64,000 nt of DNA from Karstenula rhodostoma CBS 690.94 (Eukaryota > Ascomycota > Dothideomycetes > Pleosporales > Didymosphaeriaceae), in assembly GCA_010093485.1 (NCBI GenBank), contig MU001496.1:935666-999665 (forward strand). Direction: 5' to 3'. The position numbers and the translations under genes were made by a program. The notes beneath the pieces are model-generated. The model was not told the DNA's origin. It saw only the letters and a list, made by a program, of their open reading frames with translations, and did not search any database. Shown here one piece after another: positions 22,431-32,421 of this stretch (position 1 is the first letter of the stretch; every line of letters starts with the position of its first letter).

Positions 22431-22934
22431 ATGACGACCGCAATCCATGTGGGACCCTTACCTTCCGGTATTATTCTGCAATCGATTGCAGCATGCCCGC
22501 CAAAAGATCGCGAATCATTGGCAGCCAAATTGGCCAAGCTCGAGAAGAAAATCTTCCCGTCGAGCGAGGCCTTCGACTACGGTTCTGAACTGAAGAAGAA
22601 GAACGTTGGAATAATCTTAGCCGTAAAGGAAGGAACCCAAGAGCTCGTCGGTTACCTCGTCTATCAGAGACAGAAAAGCCTGGCCTGGCTACACAAGCTG
22701 GCTACGATCGAGCAAGAGAGGCGCAAAGGTATTGCCAAGTGTCTCGTGGATTTTCTGTGTCAACAGATGAAAAAAGGAGGCTGTCGAACAATCTCTTTGT
22801 GGGTCGATGAGGTCCGCAACCCAGCCAGAGCACTGTACGCGTCTTGTGCGTTCCAGCAAATTGAGCGGCTTCCTGAATACTATGGTCCTGGAAGGACTGC
22901 CCTCAAACTGGAGTTGAATATCGCAGAACACTGA
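22431..22934 (+). CDS. GNAT-family N-acetyltransferase, RimI-like
   Basis: Single exon of 167 residues. The acetyl-CoA-binding motif A is visible as LATIEQERRKGIAKCLVDFL, preceded by GYLVYQRQKSLAWLHK and followed by LYASCAFQQIERLPEYYGPGR, typical of small Nat/RimI-type enzymes that acetylate protein N-termini or free amino groups. The ATG at 22431 follows an in-frame extension that has only GTG upstream. It is the only intact gene between MetAP2 and sba1, lying between a sugar-transporter relic and a drug-transporter pseudogene. Substrate is unknown. Confidence 0.82.
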   Translation: MTTAIHVGPLPSGIILQSIAACPPKDRESLAAKLAKLEKKIFPSSEAFDYGSELKKKNVGIILAVKEGTQELVGYLVYQRQKSLAWLHKLATIEQERRKGIAKCLVDFLCQQMKKGGCRTISLWVDEVRNPARALYASCAFQQIERLPEYYGPGRTALKLELNIAEH

Positions 22935-23308
22935 GCATGGCTCAATGAACGGAGAGGCTGACAAAGTCGCCGCCTCAAGCACGTACGACCGAGAATATGA
23001 GGAAACTGTCGTGCGAATGCTGACACTGCGGGCTTGCATGCGGTTAATTAGAGCTTCGCATTTGCTTATGGACTTGGTGCGCGACGCGGCCGCCCCATGA
23101 TGCATCTGACTGGCACGAAGACATACCGTTACCGGAACTCGTGCAGCTTTCCTGCCGATGGCTTACGGTGGAAATACGAAGTGGATGCTTCGTGGCTGTA
23201 CGCGCATCAGCTTGGCAGGTTCTATCACAATGCTTCGGTCTGTCACGTACCGCACCATATCTCACAATGCACGAACAAAGTCTCAAAAATGAGACAAGAA
23301 TCCATGTA
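22935..23308. other. Spacer between the GNAT gene and the DHA2 pseudogene
   Basis: About 370 bases with no recognised coding or repeat feature; it would contain the old promoter of the transporter pseudogene. Confidence 0.45.
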
Positions 23309-25828
23309 ATGACTAGCTCTCAACTCGAGTTGTCGACACAAAGGGCAATAGCCACGATATCACTTACATGCGATGCACCGCAGGTTGAAGATGAGCCACC
23401 GTCTACCTCAAAACGATTGAAAGTTCGCATTTCCAAATGGAGGCTTGTGTCGCTCTATGTCAGGTCCGAGATCACCCAGCCTTACAGTATTACGTAAAAG
23501 ACATGGATACTCCATTGCTCCTCCCCTGGTCACATGGTGTACTCAACTTTTGCCGAGGAACAGTATTGTTGATGACATTCAAGTATTGCATTTACAGTAT
23601 TTGTTTGGGACTATGCCTCACTTCCCTCGACACATCCATTGTCGCAACTGCTCTATATACCATCGGAGAAGAGTTTCATTCGCTCTCCAAGATCAGTTGG
23701 GTAGCATTAGCTTATATGCCGGCCTATTTGGGATTCACTGTCGTCTTCGCTTCCTTATCAGATGTTGTCGGTCGTCGCAATGCGTATATCGCTGCACCAA
23801 CGCTGTTTATTGCCTTCTCCCTCGGCTGCTGTTGGGCTATGGATCCTCACTAGCTTATTGCGTTCCGCACGTTGCAAGGTGTCGGTGGAAGCGGTCTTTT
23901 ACAGTGTCGACTTTGTAATTATACCAAAGATCAGCAGCGTAAAGATGTCACAAATGATGGGTGTTTTGCAAGGGGTGTTAAAGCCATGAGCGGGGTTCTG
24001 GGCCCTTTCTTGGAGGCACCGCTACGACTTACACTACCTGATAAGTCTCCTGGATACAAAGTGCATTTCTCTTCTTCTTACAGGGCGAAAGGAACCCTTC
24101 TTTGTCTACCCGAGACATGGTAAAATATTCCCTCTTCTACGTACGATGTTACTATAGGTACGTCAAAGACCTGAGTACATGTGCTGCCTTGAGATAGGTG
24201 GAACATACTCAGGCTTTTGGCTTAGTTCTGTGGCTGGGACCCGAGCGAAGTACGTCCTTTTTGAGAAATACGTTGACCTTGTACCTCTTAATTTATCAGG
24301 AAAGAGATATGCTGGATCAACGCTCCTATCACCATCAGACCTCTCGTATTGTTCGTTCTCGCGTGGCCTAACGAAAAGCAACTTCCTCCAGCAGAGCGAC
24401 GCCCGTTCTACCAAATGGACATCCTGGGCTGCTTTTTGCTGATTGCAGCGAGTGTCCCGTTCTTGTTCGCTTCCCAAGAAGCTGGCGTACATATCGTCTC
24501 AAAAAATAGGTGTGGAAAACAGCTATCTTCGCAGCGCCGCTAGTTGTAGGCGTCATGTGCTATGTTGCTCTGTGTAGATGGGAATACATTGTCTCAATCC
24601 TTAGATCCGCATCCATCAACAAACGATTCACATTACGTCTTGTTAAAAGCAGAGTCTACCTATCCGCTGTGGCTGCAACTATGTTGTCAGGCTTTCCTTC
24701 GTGGTTATCTATTCACTACTGACCCACTTTCAGGTCGTCAACGAATACAGCGCACTTGTATCAAACATTGCTCTTCTGCCTTTGCTCTGCCCCTGCACAA
24801 TTGGAACGGCCCTTGCAGGAGCTTTCTCCATCAAGAAGAACAACATCTTTGTGGTAATGATGATAAGCACAGCGTTCATGCTTATTATCGTTTGCAGAAC
24901 TTCTGTCCCACTTTCCCGTGGCTCTAATACTGATAGTATCTAATTCGCAGTCTATATACTATGGGGAGCTGGCTATTAGCTAAATTCTGTTAAATCAAGG
25001 GTTTTAGGTATAGTACACGACAAAATAAGCTTAAATTAGCCTACTATAGTAAATAGAACTAATAGATAGCTCCCTATATTATATAGACTATCTGGAAACT
25101 GCAAAAGAGATGCTTAATATAGAAACTATCAACACCAGAACCATAGGAAAGTGGTATAGAACTGTTACAAGGCACCGATATTGGTTTTGCAACCTTGTCT
25201 GCCCTCCACCGTGGAACCCATACGCAAGTGATAGCTTATAGTCTACAAGTTTTTGTTGGATTCAGATTCGGCTTGATCCGCAGTATACCGAATATCGAGT
25301 ATGATAGCTAACGTGGAGAGTGAAATCCGAGATAACGGTAAGATCTTCCCCGTGCTGAAGAAAGATGTTGCTAACTACTCGTATTACAGTGGTCGCGCAA
25401 GGCCTCATGGCACAAATCCGCGTACTTGGTAGCAGTATTGGTATTGCTACTTCCACGTCATCCTCGGCGTAAAGCAGCGATAGAAGCTTCTGGAAACTGG
25501 GTTGCTCACACCATCTCAGTTGCAGTCACCACAGAACGCTATCTCAACACTTTTAGCAGATGAGATCCTGGCCGTGAAAAAACCACTCGCTGATGCTTTT
25601 GGTGACACTCTCGTCGTTTGTTTGATCATTTCAGGGGTCTGTGTGCTCGCCACACTTGATTATTAGCGCAGGAACCTGCTCTGCATACGAGAAATGTGGG
25701 AGTAGCAGTTCAGAAACGAAGCTATCAGGCAGAGAGACCTCGCAGAGCTGAGAACTCCTGTGAAGGCAAAGGAACCAAAAGATGGACCGATGTTCCAAGT
25801 TTTCGGACCCTTGATCACGTTCTCGTAA
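23309..25828 (+). pseudogene. DHA2-type MFS drug transporter pseudogene
   Basis: The remains start at ATG 23309 (MTSSQLELST, then KVRISKWRLVSLYV), splice over a 134-base intron (23464-23597) and continue SICLGLCLTSLDTSIVATAL and SDVVGRRNAY. A TAG at 23851 interrupts a position where the family reads Gln before LIAFRTLQGVGGSGL, fitting a C-to-T change. A frameshift follows at once, then SVDFVIIPKISSVKM, WPNEKQLPPAERRPF, LIAASVPFLFASQEAG, TDIGFATLSALHRGT, IAYSLQVFV and, after further stops, a C-terminal part with LADAFGDTLVVCLIISGVC. At least four frame breaks and a 141-base insertion (24949-25089) disable it. Order and spacing otherwise match a 14-helix transporter of about 560 residues. Confidence 0.85.
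24949..25089. mobile_element. MITE-like insertion in the transporter pseudogene
   Basis: The left end AGTCTATATACTATGGGGAG (24949-24968) is mirrored by the right end (25061-25089), whose reverse complement reads AGTCTATATAATATAGGGAG. The inverted repeats are about 29 bases with four mismatches, mostly transitions. The interior is AT-rich and non-coding. A target duplication is not obvious. The element sits inside the pseudogene, upstream of the NTRTIGKWY segment. Confidence 0.6.
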
Positions 25829-27575
25829 TGAAAATTAACCTTCAATTTGATCCGTTTGAATGCATGCCACAGCATGACACAGCTAGAACCAACAGTTTTT
25901 GCTTGCCTAGATCAGGTTACTAGGCAATAATTCACCACAGCAACAGTGATCCCATTGTTGAAGTTGTGGGCTCTCTTCACCGCGGCTGTTCCGTCCGTGC
26001 TCTCGCGGTTGCAAACGCCTATAACGAAATTAAGTTGCCCTTACCTATCTTCCTCTAAAGGAAACACTCTCGCCATTGCCTTTGGGCAGGATCAGGGAGA
26101 AACATCGCTGGAAGCAGGCTGTGACATATACGGCCTGGGAACGGTGAGTCCGCGATCCCTTCCATGGTCTCTCCCTTGGATGCGGCCCGAGGTCGACTGA
26201 CTCTGTTCTCCAGAAAATGGCCGACCCCGATCTTCTTTCTACACGCCGTCCTGGCTGAACGGCTCGGGATCGGCGGACGTGAGAAGTTCTGCCAGCTTCA
26301 GTGCTTGGGCTATCGAATCCACGCCCAGAGCCTTTGTCTTCCCGACGCAGTCCTTCAATTTTACGTTAATCACCCCCATCGTGTGCCGGCAACCCTACAA
26401 CTCATTGGTATTGATGAACTCAATCTGGTCTTGGCAAATAGCGGATTGTCTCCTACGAATTGGGACATGTCGGAGCTCGACACAGATGACATAGAGGGGC
26501 TCAAGCAGTTCTGCAGTAAGCGACACAGAAGCGATTTGATACCCCTGCTGACACAATGTATAGAACTTTTCTGCCACATGCGCCATCCCGCTTTGAAGCA
26601 GTCTCTTGCACTACTCTGAAGGTCCCCCATAATCCATCAACTTCAAGTGTGGTCAACCGGACATCTTCAACGCTACAACAAAGGACATAACCTTTCCCAC
26701 TGTCGTCAACTCCAGCTCGCCAATCCATGGTATCAGCGAGTCCGCAAGGGACAAGGCCAACCCACACGAACAATTCTAAATCTACTGCTTCTGGATCACC
26801 TTCACCATGGCACATAGCTAGGCGCCAAGTCGTGCATGCCAACCGTCCACCCTCAGCCATTTACCGCGGACGTCGTCGTGGAGTAATAAACCCCTCAACG
26901 TACGGAGCTCCCTATTACCTCAATTTGGGACTCTGCTACTACGTCTTTGGTACATACAAGGTGTCCAGCTGGAAAATATTGCCTCCATCGCCACCGCTGG
27001 TTCAGCCTCGGCGAGGTGCGTTAGATTCGCTCGATTGCGTCCAAGGACGAATGGGAGGGCATAAGGAATTCTTGGGCGCTGCCGGAATCTCCGGTACTCA
27101 GCACAAGGTTTGTTGAGTAGAGTGCTTAGAGAAGGATGGGGTTTGTTATGGTGGTACTGTACTGTCGGCTCCGTGTCGTCGATTTTGGGATGACGAGGAG
27201 CACCCGGGCGTTTGGTACGGCATTGCGCTAACAGTGCGTTACGAGTGGAATCCACTGTCGAGGGACATCTCCAAACTTCACAATATTCAAGTAGTACCTC
27301 GAGGTATTCATCAAAGACCCCATTTCCTTATCTCACGAACCATTGCAGGGAGGAGAGTGAATCTTGAGGTGTATTTCGAGTCATATACTGTGCTCATCAC
27401 TTACATAGCAATCCAATATACGAAAAGGCCAGCATGGACTCCAATGCGAAAAGCTTGCAGAACCGAAATTGGTACTGCGAAGTCCAAGTCGCGTCCCGCT
27501 ATCCAGTTCGCCGGTCGTTGGTAATCAGCGTTCCACAAAGTTGTCCTCAAAGTTCCTGTTGCGAAATCGATCCGT
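25829..27575. other. Gene-poor stretch, degenerate, unassigned
   Basis: 1.7 kb with no gene I can defend. On the plus strand 26164-26619 is an open frame of 151 codons without a recognisable domain; its first codons overlap other frames equally well. On the minus strand short segments such as VKLKDCVGKTKALGVDSIAQ (about 26,240-26,370) look protein-like but are broken by stops on either side. I take the region as decayed coding DNA of unknown origin, continuous with the pseudogene block to its left. Confidence 0.4.
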
Positions 27576-28495
27576 CTACAAAACCTCCTCGATCTTCTTG
27601 CTGGTGCTAGAGGCTTCTGCTTTGTCGTCACTTTCGAGCGCAGGCATGTCATCGTCGTCCTCCTCGTCGTCGCTGCTCTCGCCCTCACCCTCAAGGCCCT
27701 CCATACCAGGAAGACCTCCTGCGCCCTGCGCGGCGCCGAGCTTGCTGAAGTCGATGCCACCAAACCCACCCTCGCCGCCGCCACCCATGGGGTTCATCTT
27801 GGACATGTAGTCCTCATCATCGGGGGCTTCGTCCTGCTCGTCCTCGTCGACCCACTGTAAAAGTTAGCGAGATGTCCCTAGTCAATTTACATACAGTCCA
27901 TGTATCACTGGTGTGATGCGTACCTTGTCGAAGTTGGTCTTCAAGAAGTGCATCTTCTTGTTGTCCTTGAGCAACCTAGGCCAGAACTCCTCCTTGAGCT
28001 CCTTCTTGCGCAGCACTAGCTCGATGTCGCGGCCGGTGTGGTGAATCTTGGACTCCTTAGGGTCGATCTCGGCAAAGAACTCGAGCTCGAGGGCATATGT
28101 GACTTTCTTGGACGTTGAGGTGCCCTTGAAGGTGAGCTTGGTAGGTTGCAGGTCGAGCTGCTTGTCTGACTCGGGAACATCGGTAGCGACAACGGTGAGA
28201 AAGACGTAGTTCTTCTCCGGCTCGGAGCTCGATGAGCGTTGTGCCCAGGTGACTGGTACATGTCAGTTGAGCTCAGCTATGGGATCCCCGCAACTTGAAA
28301 ATCCAGGACAGCTGCAGCGGCGTATGCATGCATGGTATCCGAGGCTGAGATTTCACGGCTCTGAGATCTTGTATGCGCGGTTACCGGTGCACAGTAGGTG
28401 CCGTATCGCACGCAAGCGCAGGCACGCAGGGCGTGAACGGAAGTGGAGGGCATCGGGGAAGGCTGCAGCTTACCTTCGGGGGTAATGGTAGACAT
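27576..28495 (-). CDS. sba1: Hsp90 co-chaperone p23/Sba1
   Basis: Three exons, 28495-28474, 28252-27924 and 27854-27576, give 209 residues. The start exon is only 22 bases (MSTITPE plus one base) followed by a 221-base intron; a 69-base intron follows exon 2. Exon 2 encodes the CS domain (VTWAQRSSSSEPEKNYVFLT, then ELVLRKKELKEEFWPRLLKD), and exon 3 starts WVDEDEQDEAP, the p23 signature, then a Gly/Met-rich segment and an acidic tail. It binds the closed, ATP-bound Hsp90 dimer and slows ATP hydrolysis during client maturation in the cytosol. Length and order are typical. Confidence 0.93.
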
Positions 28496-29184
28496 AGTGA
28501 GGCGCAGTGTGTGTTTGAGGGAGCGATTGGGTAGTCTATACGTGTAGAAGGTAGTGTCGTCAACGGGTCGTGAGAGTCGTTTGATGTAGGCGGTCAAGGT
28601 TGGGTGGAGGGAGAAGAAATGCGCAGGTGCTGCAGGTCGTAGACTAGCGCGGGCGAGGCTGGTGGAAAGTAATGGAAACTGTGTAGAAACTCAGCCCCGC
28701 AGCCAACGATTGCTTTGTGCAGTTGCAAACTCGTATTTGTGCAGCTGGCACGCAAACCCGCAAGCCTGTCCCAATTGAACATGTTTCGCACTCGTCGGCG
28801 GTGAGGGAGCCCAGTTTTCGGCGAATCTCTGGTGGCCTCTGGCGGGTCGCGCCTGCCTGCCCCGCGAACGCCAACGTCACTGAGCTTGGACCAGGCTTCT
28901 CTCGCCGAACCGCAGTGATCGATTCCAAGGCCACCCATGAACACTCCCGCGTGAAGCATCGCGCATGCGCACTCGAGCGCCGCTTCAACCCTCGCACGTC
29001 CACTGGCAACCTGCCGGTCAAGTCCACACGCTTGTCTATTCCTGCATCGCCTTGCCCAGAGTCCAACGCCCCCAACCATCGTGCTCAGCTATCGACTGCA
29101 CCCCGCAAGTCAACCACCGTGATCGTAGAGAAGAAACACCCCGCTGTCCGAACAGCTAGTCGGTTACATCTGGGCAAACCGACC
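28496..29184. promoter_or_regulatory. Divergent promoter, sba1 / vps24
   Basis: The two start codons are 689 bases apart and point away from each other. Several open frames in both strands extend through this stretch but carry no domain. No TATA box is evident. Confidence 0.45.
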
Positions 29185-29921
29185 ATGGAGACCATTCGCG
29201 GTCTCCTCTGGAAACCGACGCCGGAAGAGCAGGTCAGTACCAGCGCATACCGCCCTTCTCCTGTACCTGCCTGATCGCGCTGCAGAAACGCAAATGCAAT
29301 GCGCTTGTCCGGCAAAACGTGCGCAAGCTAGACCGAGACATCATGCAGCTCAAGCAGACCGAGGCCAAAACAAAGAACTTCATCCTTCAATCGTCGAAGC
29401 GCGCCCAAAAGAACCCATCCATGGCCAAGCAGGCGAACCAAGATGTCCGAACCTTCGCACGTGAACTTGTGCGCGTACGAAAGCAAAGCAGCCGACTACA
29501 GACGAGCAAGGCCCAGCTCAACTCAGTGCAAATGCAGGTCAACGAGGCCTTCTCCGTGCGCAAGATCGAGGGCAGCATACGCGCCTCGACGGGCATCATG
29601 AAAGACGTGAATACCCTGGTACGACTACCGGAGCTGACGGGGACCATGCGAGAGCTCTCTTCTGAGCTTATGAAGGCCGGCATTATTGAGGAGATGGTGG
29701 GAGACACGCTCGATGATAGCGCATTAATGGAAGGAGAAGACGAGGAGGCCGAAGGCGAGGTCGATAAGGTCCTATCGGAGTTACTGAAGGATAGGTTACC
29801 ACCAACTAAGGCAGCCGAAGAGGCGCTTCCTGCTGCGCCGGTCGAGGCAGAGGAGGAGGAAGAGGACAACGAAGAGATGCTGAGACAAATGAGGAACCGT
29901 CTGCAAGCTCTACAGAGCTAG
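29185..29921 (+). CDS. vps24: ESCRT-III subunit Vps24 (CHMP3)
   Basis: Two exons, 29185-29232 and 29286-29921, give 227 residues. Exon 1 encodes METIRGLLWKPTPEEQ and the 53-base intron is followed by KRKCNALVRQNVRKLDRDI, the basic helix 1 of the Snf7 fold. Helices 2-4 follow, then an acidic C-terminal region ending in a helix with EEMLRQMRNRLQALQS, which fits a MIT-interacting motif (L-x2-R-L-x2-L). Vps24 caps Snf7 polymers and recruits Vps4 with Vps2 during multivesicular-body sorting. Convergent with the HAD phosphatase gene, only 176 bases apart. Confidence 0.93.
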
Positions 29922-30097
29922 CGTTTGCGAGTTATATATGGCATAGCTCAGAGGAGTCAAGCATGGGTGGTGTTTTACGGCCATAGAGCGACTGATGCTC
30001 ATGGGTTCATGTGTAGCCTTTTGGAGGCATTTCGGTAACTCAGGTCTATGGTGACTCACGCAGATGCAGATGCAAGTCTAAGAAAAACCCTCCTCTA

Positions 30098-31018
30098 TCA
30101 TGCAACCGGCGCCTTGATCCCGTACGAGTCGTACGGGAAATTCTCTAGTGTATTATGCAATCGCCCAAAGCCATCGTCGACCTTGCCAGGTAGGCCAACT
30201 TTCCGTTTGCCCTCCTCAACTTCTACCTCTGTCCGCTGCAGCTGTTGTTCCTCACCCTCCTTGTGTTCACCAGTCAGGCCTGCCAATACCTCCTTCTCTT
30301 TGCCCTTGTATTCGTTTAGTAGTCCTGAGTGCGGACACCACACAACCTGACAACCCGCCCTCCTTCCCGACTCGACTCCCGGCACACTATCTTCGAAGAC
30401 CAAACACTCCTCCGGCTGCAATGGCTTCTCTCCTTGCTCCTCGAGCGAATTGTTCAAGGTAGACAACGCAAGCAGATAGATATCCGGCGCCGGCTTTCCC
30501 CTGCCCGGCGGAATCCTCTTATCATCTCCTAGCACTTTGTGCTCATCCTTGAAATATGCATCGAAGGCCCCCTTTAAATGTCCCGTCTTCAACTCATAAG
30601 TAAACCGGTGGCTACTCGTCGCAAGCGCCATGTGTATGCCCCGCTTCTGCAATCCCTCTAATAGCTCTACCACACCCGGCAGCCAGTTCGTCTTTGGGAA
30701 CAGCTCCGTTTGCAGTTCCTGCTGCTCCTTTTGGAATTGCTCGACGGGGATGGGGAGCTGGGCCCAGGCGCGAAAGATCTCGTAGGCTTGGGCTCCGGGG
30801 CGACCTTGCAGTTGGGCTTTTACGGACCACGGGAGGGAGGGACGGTTATAGCGCGCGAGAAGGGTGTTGGTGACCTGGGTATAGAGGTCTTCGGAGTCGA
30901 TGAGGAGGCCATCCATGTCGAAGAGCGCAGCGCGAATTGGCGGGGGCGGGGTGCTAGAGTGGTATGTTGATAATTGATGCTATGGAGAGAGAGGGTAGGC
31001 ATACTTGCTGGAGGGCAT
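30098..31018 (-). CDS. HAD hydrolase, pseudouridine-5'-phosphatase type
   Basis: Two exons, 31018-31005 (14 bases) and 30953-30098, give 289 residues with a 51-base intron. After MPSSNTPPPPIRA the catalytic loop is LFDMDG (nucleophile Asp 17, acid Asp 19), then motif II ALATSSH, the motif III Lys in GRGKPAPD and motif IV FEDSVPG. The cap domain region (DLYTQVTNTLLARYNR, QLQGRPGAQA) matches the HDHD1/YKL033W-A group, which dephosphorylates pseudouridine 5'-phosphate or similar small phosphates; the substrate is by family only. A low-complexity Glu/Gln insert (EHKEGEEQQLQR) near residue 245 lies in the C-terminal part. Divergent from the TPR gene, 258 bases apart. Confidence 0.87.
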
Positions 31019-31276
31019 GTTGGCGAATTGCGTCGCGGGGGTATAAGGAAAAGATTTGGGATTGGTATGATTCAGGGTCGCAATTGCCTGGGGAGAAGAG
31101 TTGGGGCCATCGGTGAATGCTGTACCCCACCACCGAGCACTAGCTTGCTTGCCTTGCGATTTAGCGGCGGAGGTCATCGCGAGTAGAAACGCGACAACAG
31201 ATGGCTATACAAATACAAACAAGCTCCTCGAACGTCATCTCAGGACCCTCCGCGATCGCGAATCGCTTTTAGCAGG

Positions 31277-32074
31277 ATGTCAACTTCCTCGCCTGCGCCG
31301 CCTGTCACGCAAAAACCCCTCGAATGCCCCGTGCCTGAAATATTTACCCCCGAACAAGAGAAGTCGCTGCTCGAAGAGTCCAACGCCGAAAAAGTCGATG
31401 CAAATAAGGGCTTCACATCCGGCGAGTACAACTCCGCAATTCAGGGCTACGAGAAAGCCTTAGCCGTGTGCCCGACCTACCTCGAATACGACGTCGCCGT
31501 CCTCCGCTCCAACATCGCCGCATGCCACTTGAAACTCGAAGAATGGAAGCAGGCCATAGAGTCAGCAACGCAAGCTCTCGAGGCGCTGGATGCCATCGAT
31601 CCGCCCGCAAGCATAGCTGAGAAGGACGGTAGCGGGGGTGACGCCGGGGCGGGCAAGGTCGAGGAGATGGACGACGCGACCGAAGTCCGCATCGCGGCGC
31701 TCACACGGACGGGCAAGACGATAAACGACGTTCACAAGCTGCGCACGAAAGCGCTACTCCGGCGTGCAAAGGCGAGACAGCAAGTGGGAGGCTGGTCGTC
31801 ACTACAAGGCGCACTGGAGGACTACCAAGCGCTGTCGAAGCCGCCTCATCAGCTGTCGAGCTTGGACCGGAAAGCCGTGCAGGCTGCGCTGAGGGAGCTG
31901 CCGCCGAGGTTGGATGAGGCCAAGAACACGGAGCTGGCGGACATGATGGGGAAGCTGAAGCAGTTGGGCAATGGGATATTGAAGCCTTTTGGGCTGAGCA
32001 CGGACAATTTCCAGTTCGCAAAGGACGAGGCGAGTGGGGGTTACAGTATGAATTTCAATCAGGGCGGGAAGTAG
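31277..32074 (+). CDS. TTC1-like TPR protein
   Basis: Single exon of 265 residues. After a polar N-terminus, tandem tetratricopeptide repeats are visible: EEYNSAIQGY-type helices (KGFTSGEYNSAIQGYEKAL), YDVAVLRSNIAACHLKLEEW, KQAIESATQALE, then a spacer rich in Gly/Asp, LRTKALLRRAKARQQVGGW and LQGALEDYQALSK. The C-terminus GNGILKPFGLSTDNFQFAKD is the signature of TTC1-family proteins, which bind Hsp70/Hsp90 C-termini. ATG at 31277 is the first in frame and follows the 258-base divergent promoter shared with the HAD phosphatase. Confidence 0.9.
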   Translation: MSTSSPAPPVTQKPLECPVPEIFTPEQEKSLLEESNAEKVDANKGFTSGEYNSAIQGYEKALAVCPTYLEYDVAVLRSNIAACHLKLEEWKQAIESATQALEALDAIDPPASIAEKDGSGGDAGAGKVEEMDDATEVRIAALTRTGKTINDVHKLRTKALLRRAKARQQVGGWSSLQGALEDYQALSKPPHQLSSLDRKAVQAALRELPPRLDEAKNTELADMMGKLKQLGNGILKPFGLSTDNFQFAKDEASGGYSMNFNQGGK

Positions 32075-32421
32075 AGGGGCAGGACGCGGGCATGGTCCGG
32101 GACTTGAAGGCATCGCTCCGGGAGGGTCTGACGATAGAGGCGGCGGTGGTAGACGACACGCGGTCTTCACCCTTGCCAGCGAAGTACACGTCTGCACAGT
32201 CTCGTTGGAGATAATCTCGTCCAAGACAGAATCATGTTCCAGGAACGACGGGTCTCGCATCTCGAAACCTACATACAGAGTGCGGGTGCGTGCATGCGCT
32301 AGGACGCTCTAGGGCATTGCATGCACCACTCGACACGCGCGCGCGTTCGACGTTGACGAGTCCCCCACCTCACACCGCTTTGGCAGAATTTCTGCGACGC
32401 CATATCCACGACCGCAGAGCC
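32075..32421. other. Short intergenic promoter region
   Basis: 347 bases between the TPR gene and the two-zinc-domain regulator on the same strand. No motif stands out; the right half is GC-rich. Confidence 0.4.

Noticed and set aside
26164..26860. Open frames of 151 (plus) and 119 (minus) codons in the decayed stretch
   Set aside because: They overlap each other, have no recognisable domain and are flanked by broken fragments; they could be remains but cannot be assigned.
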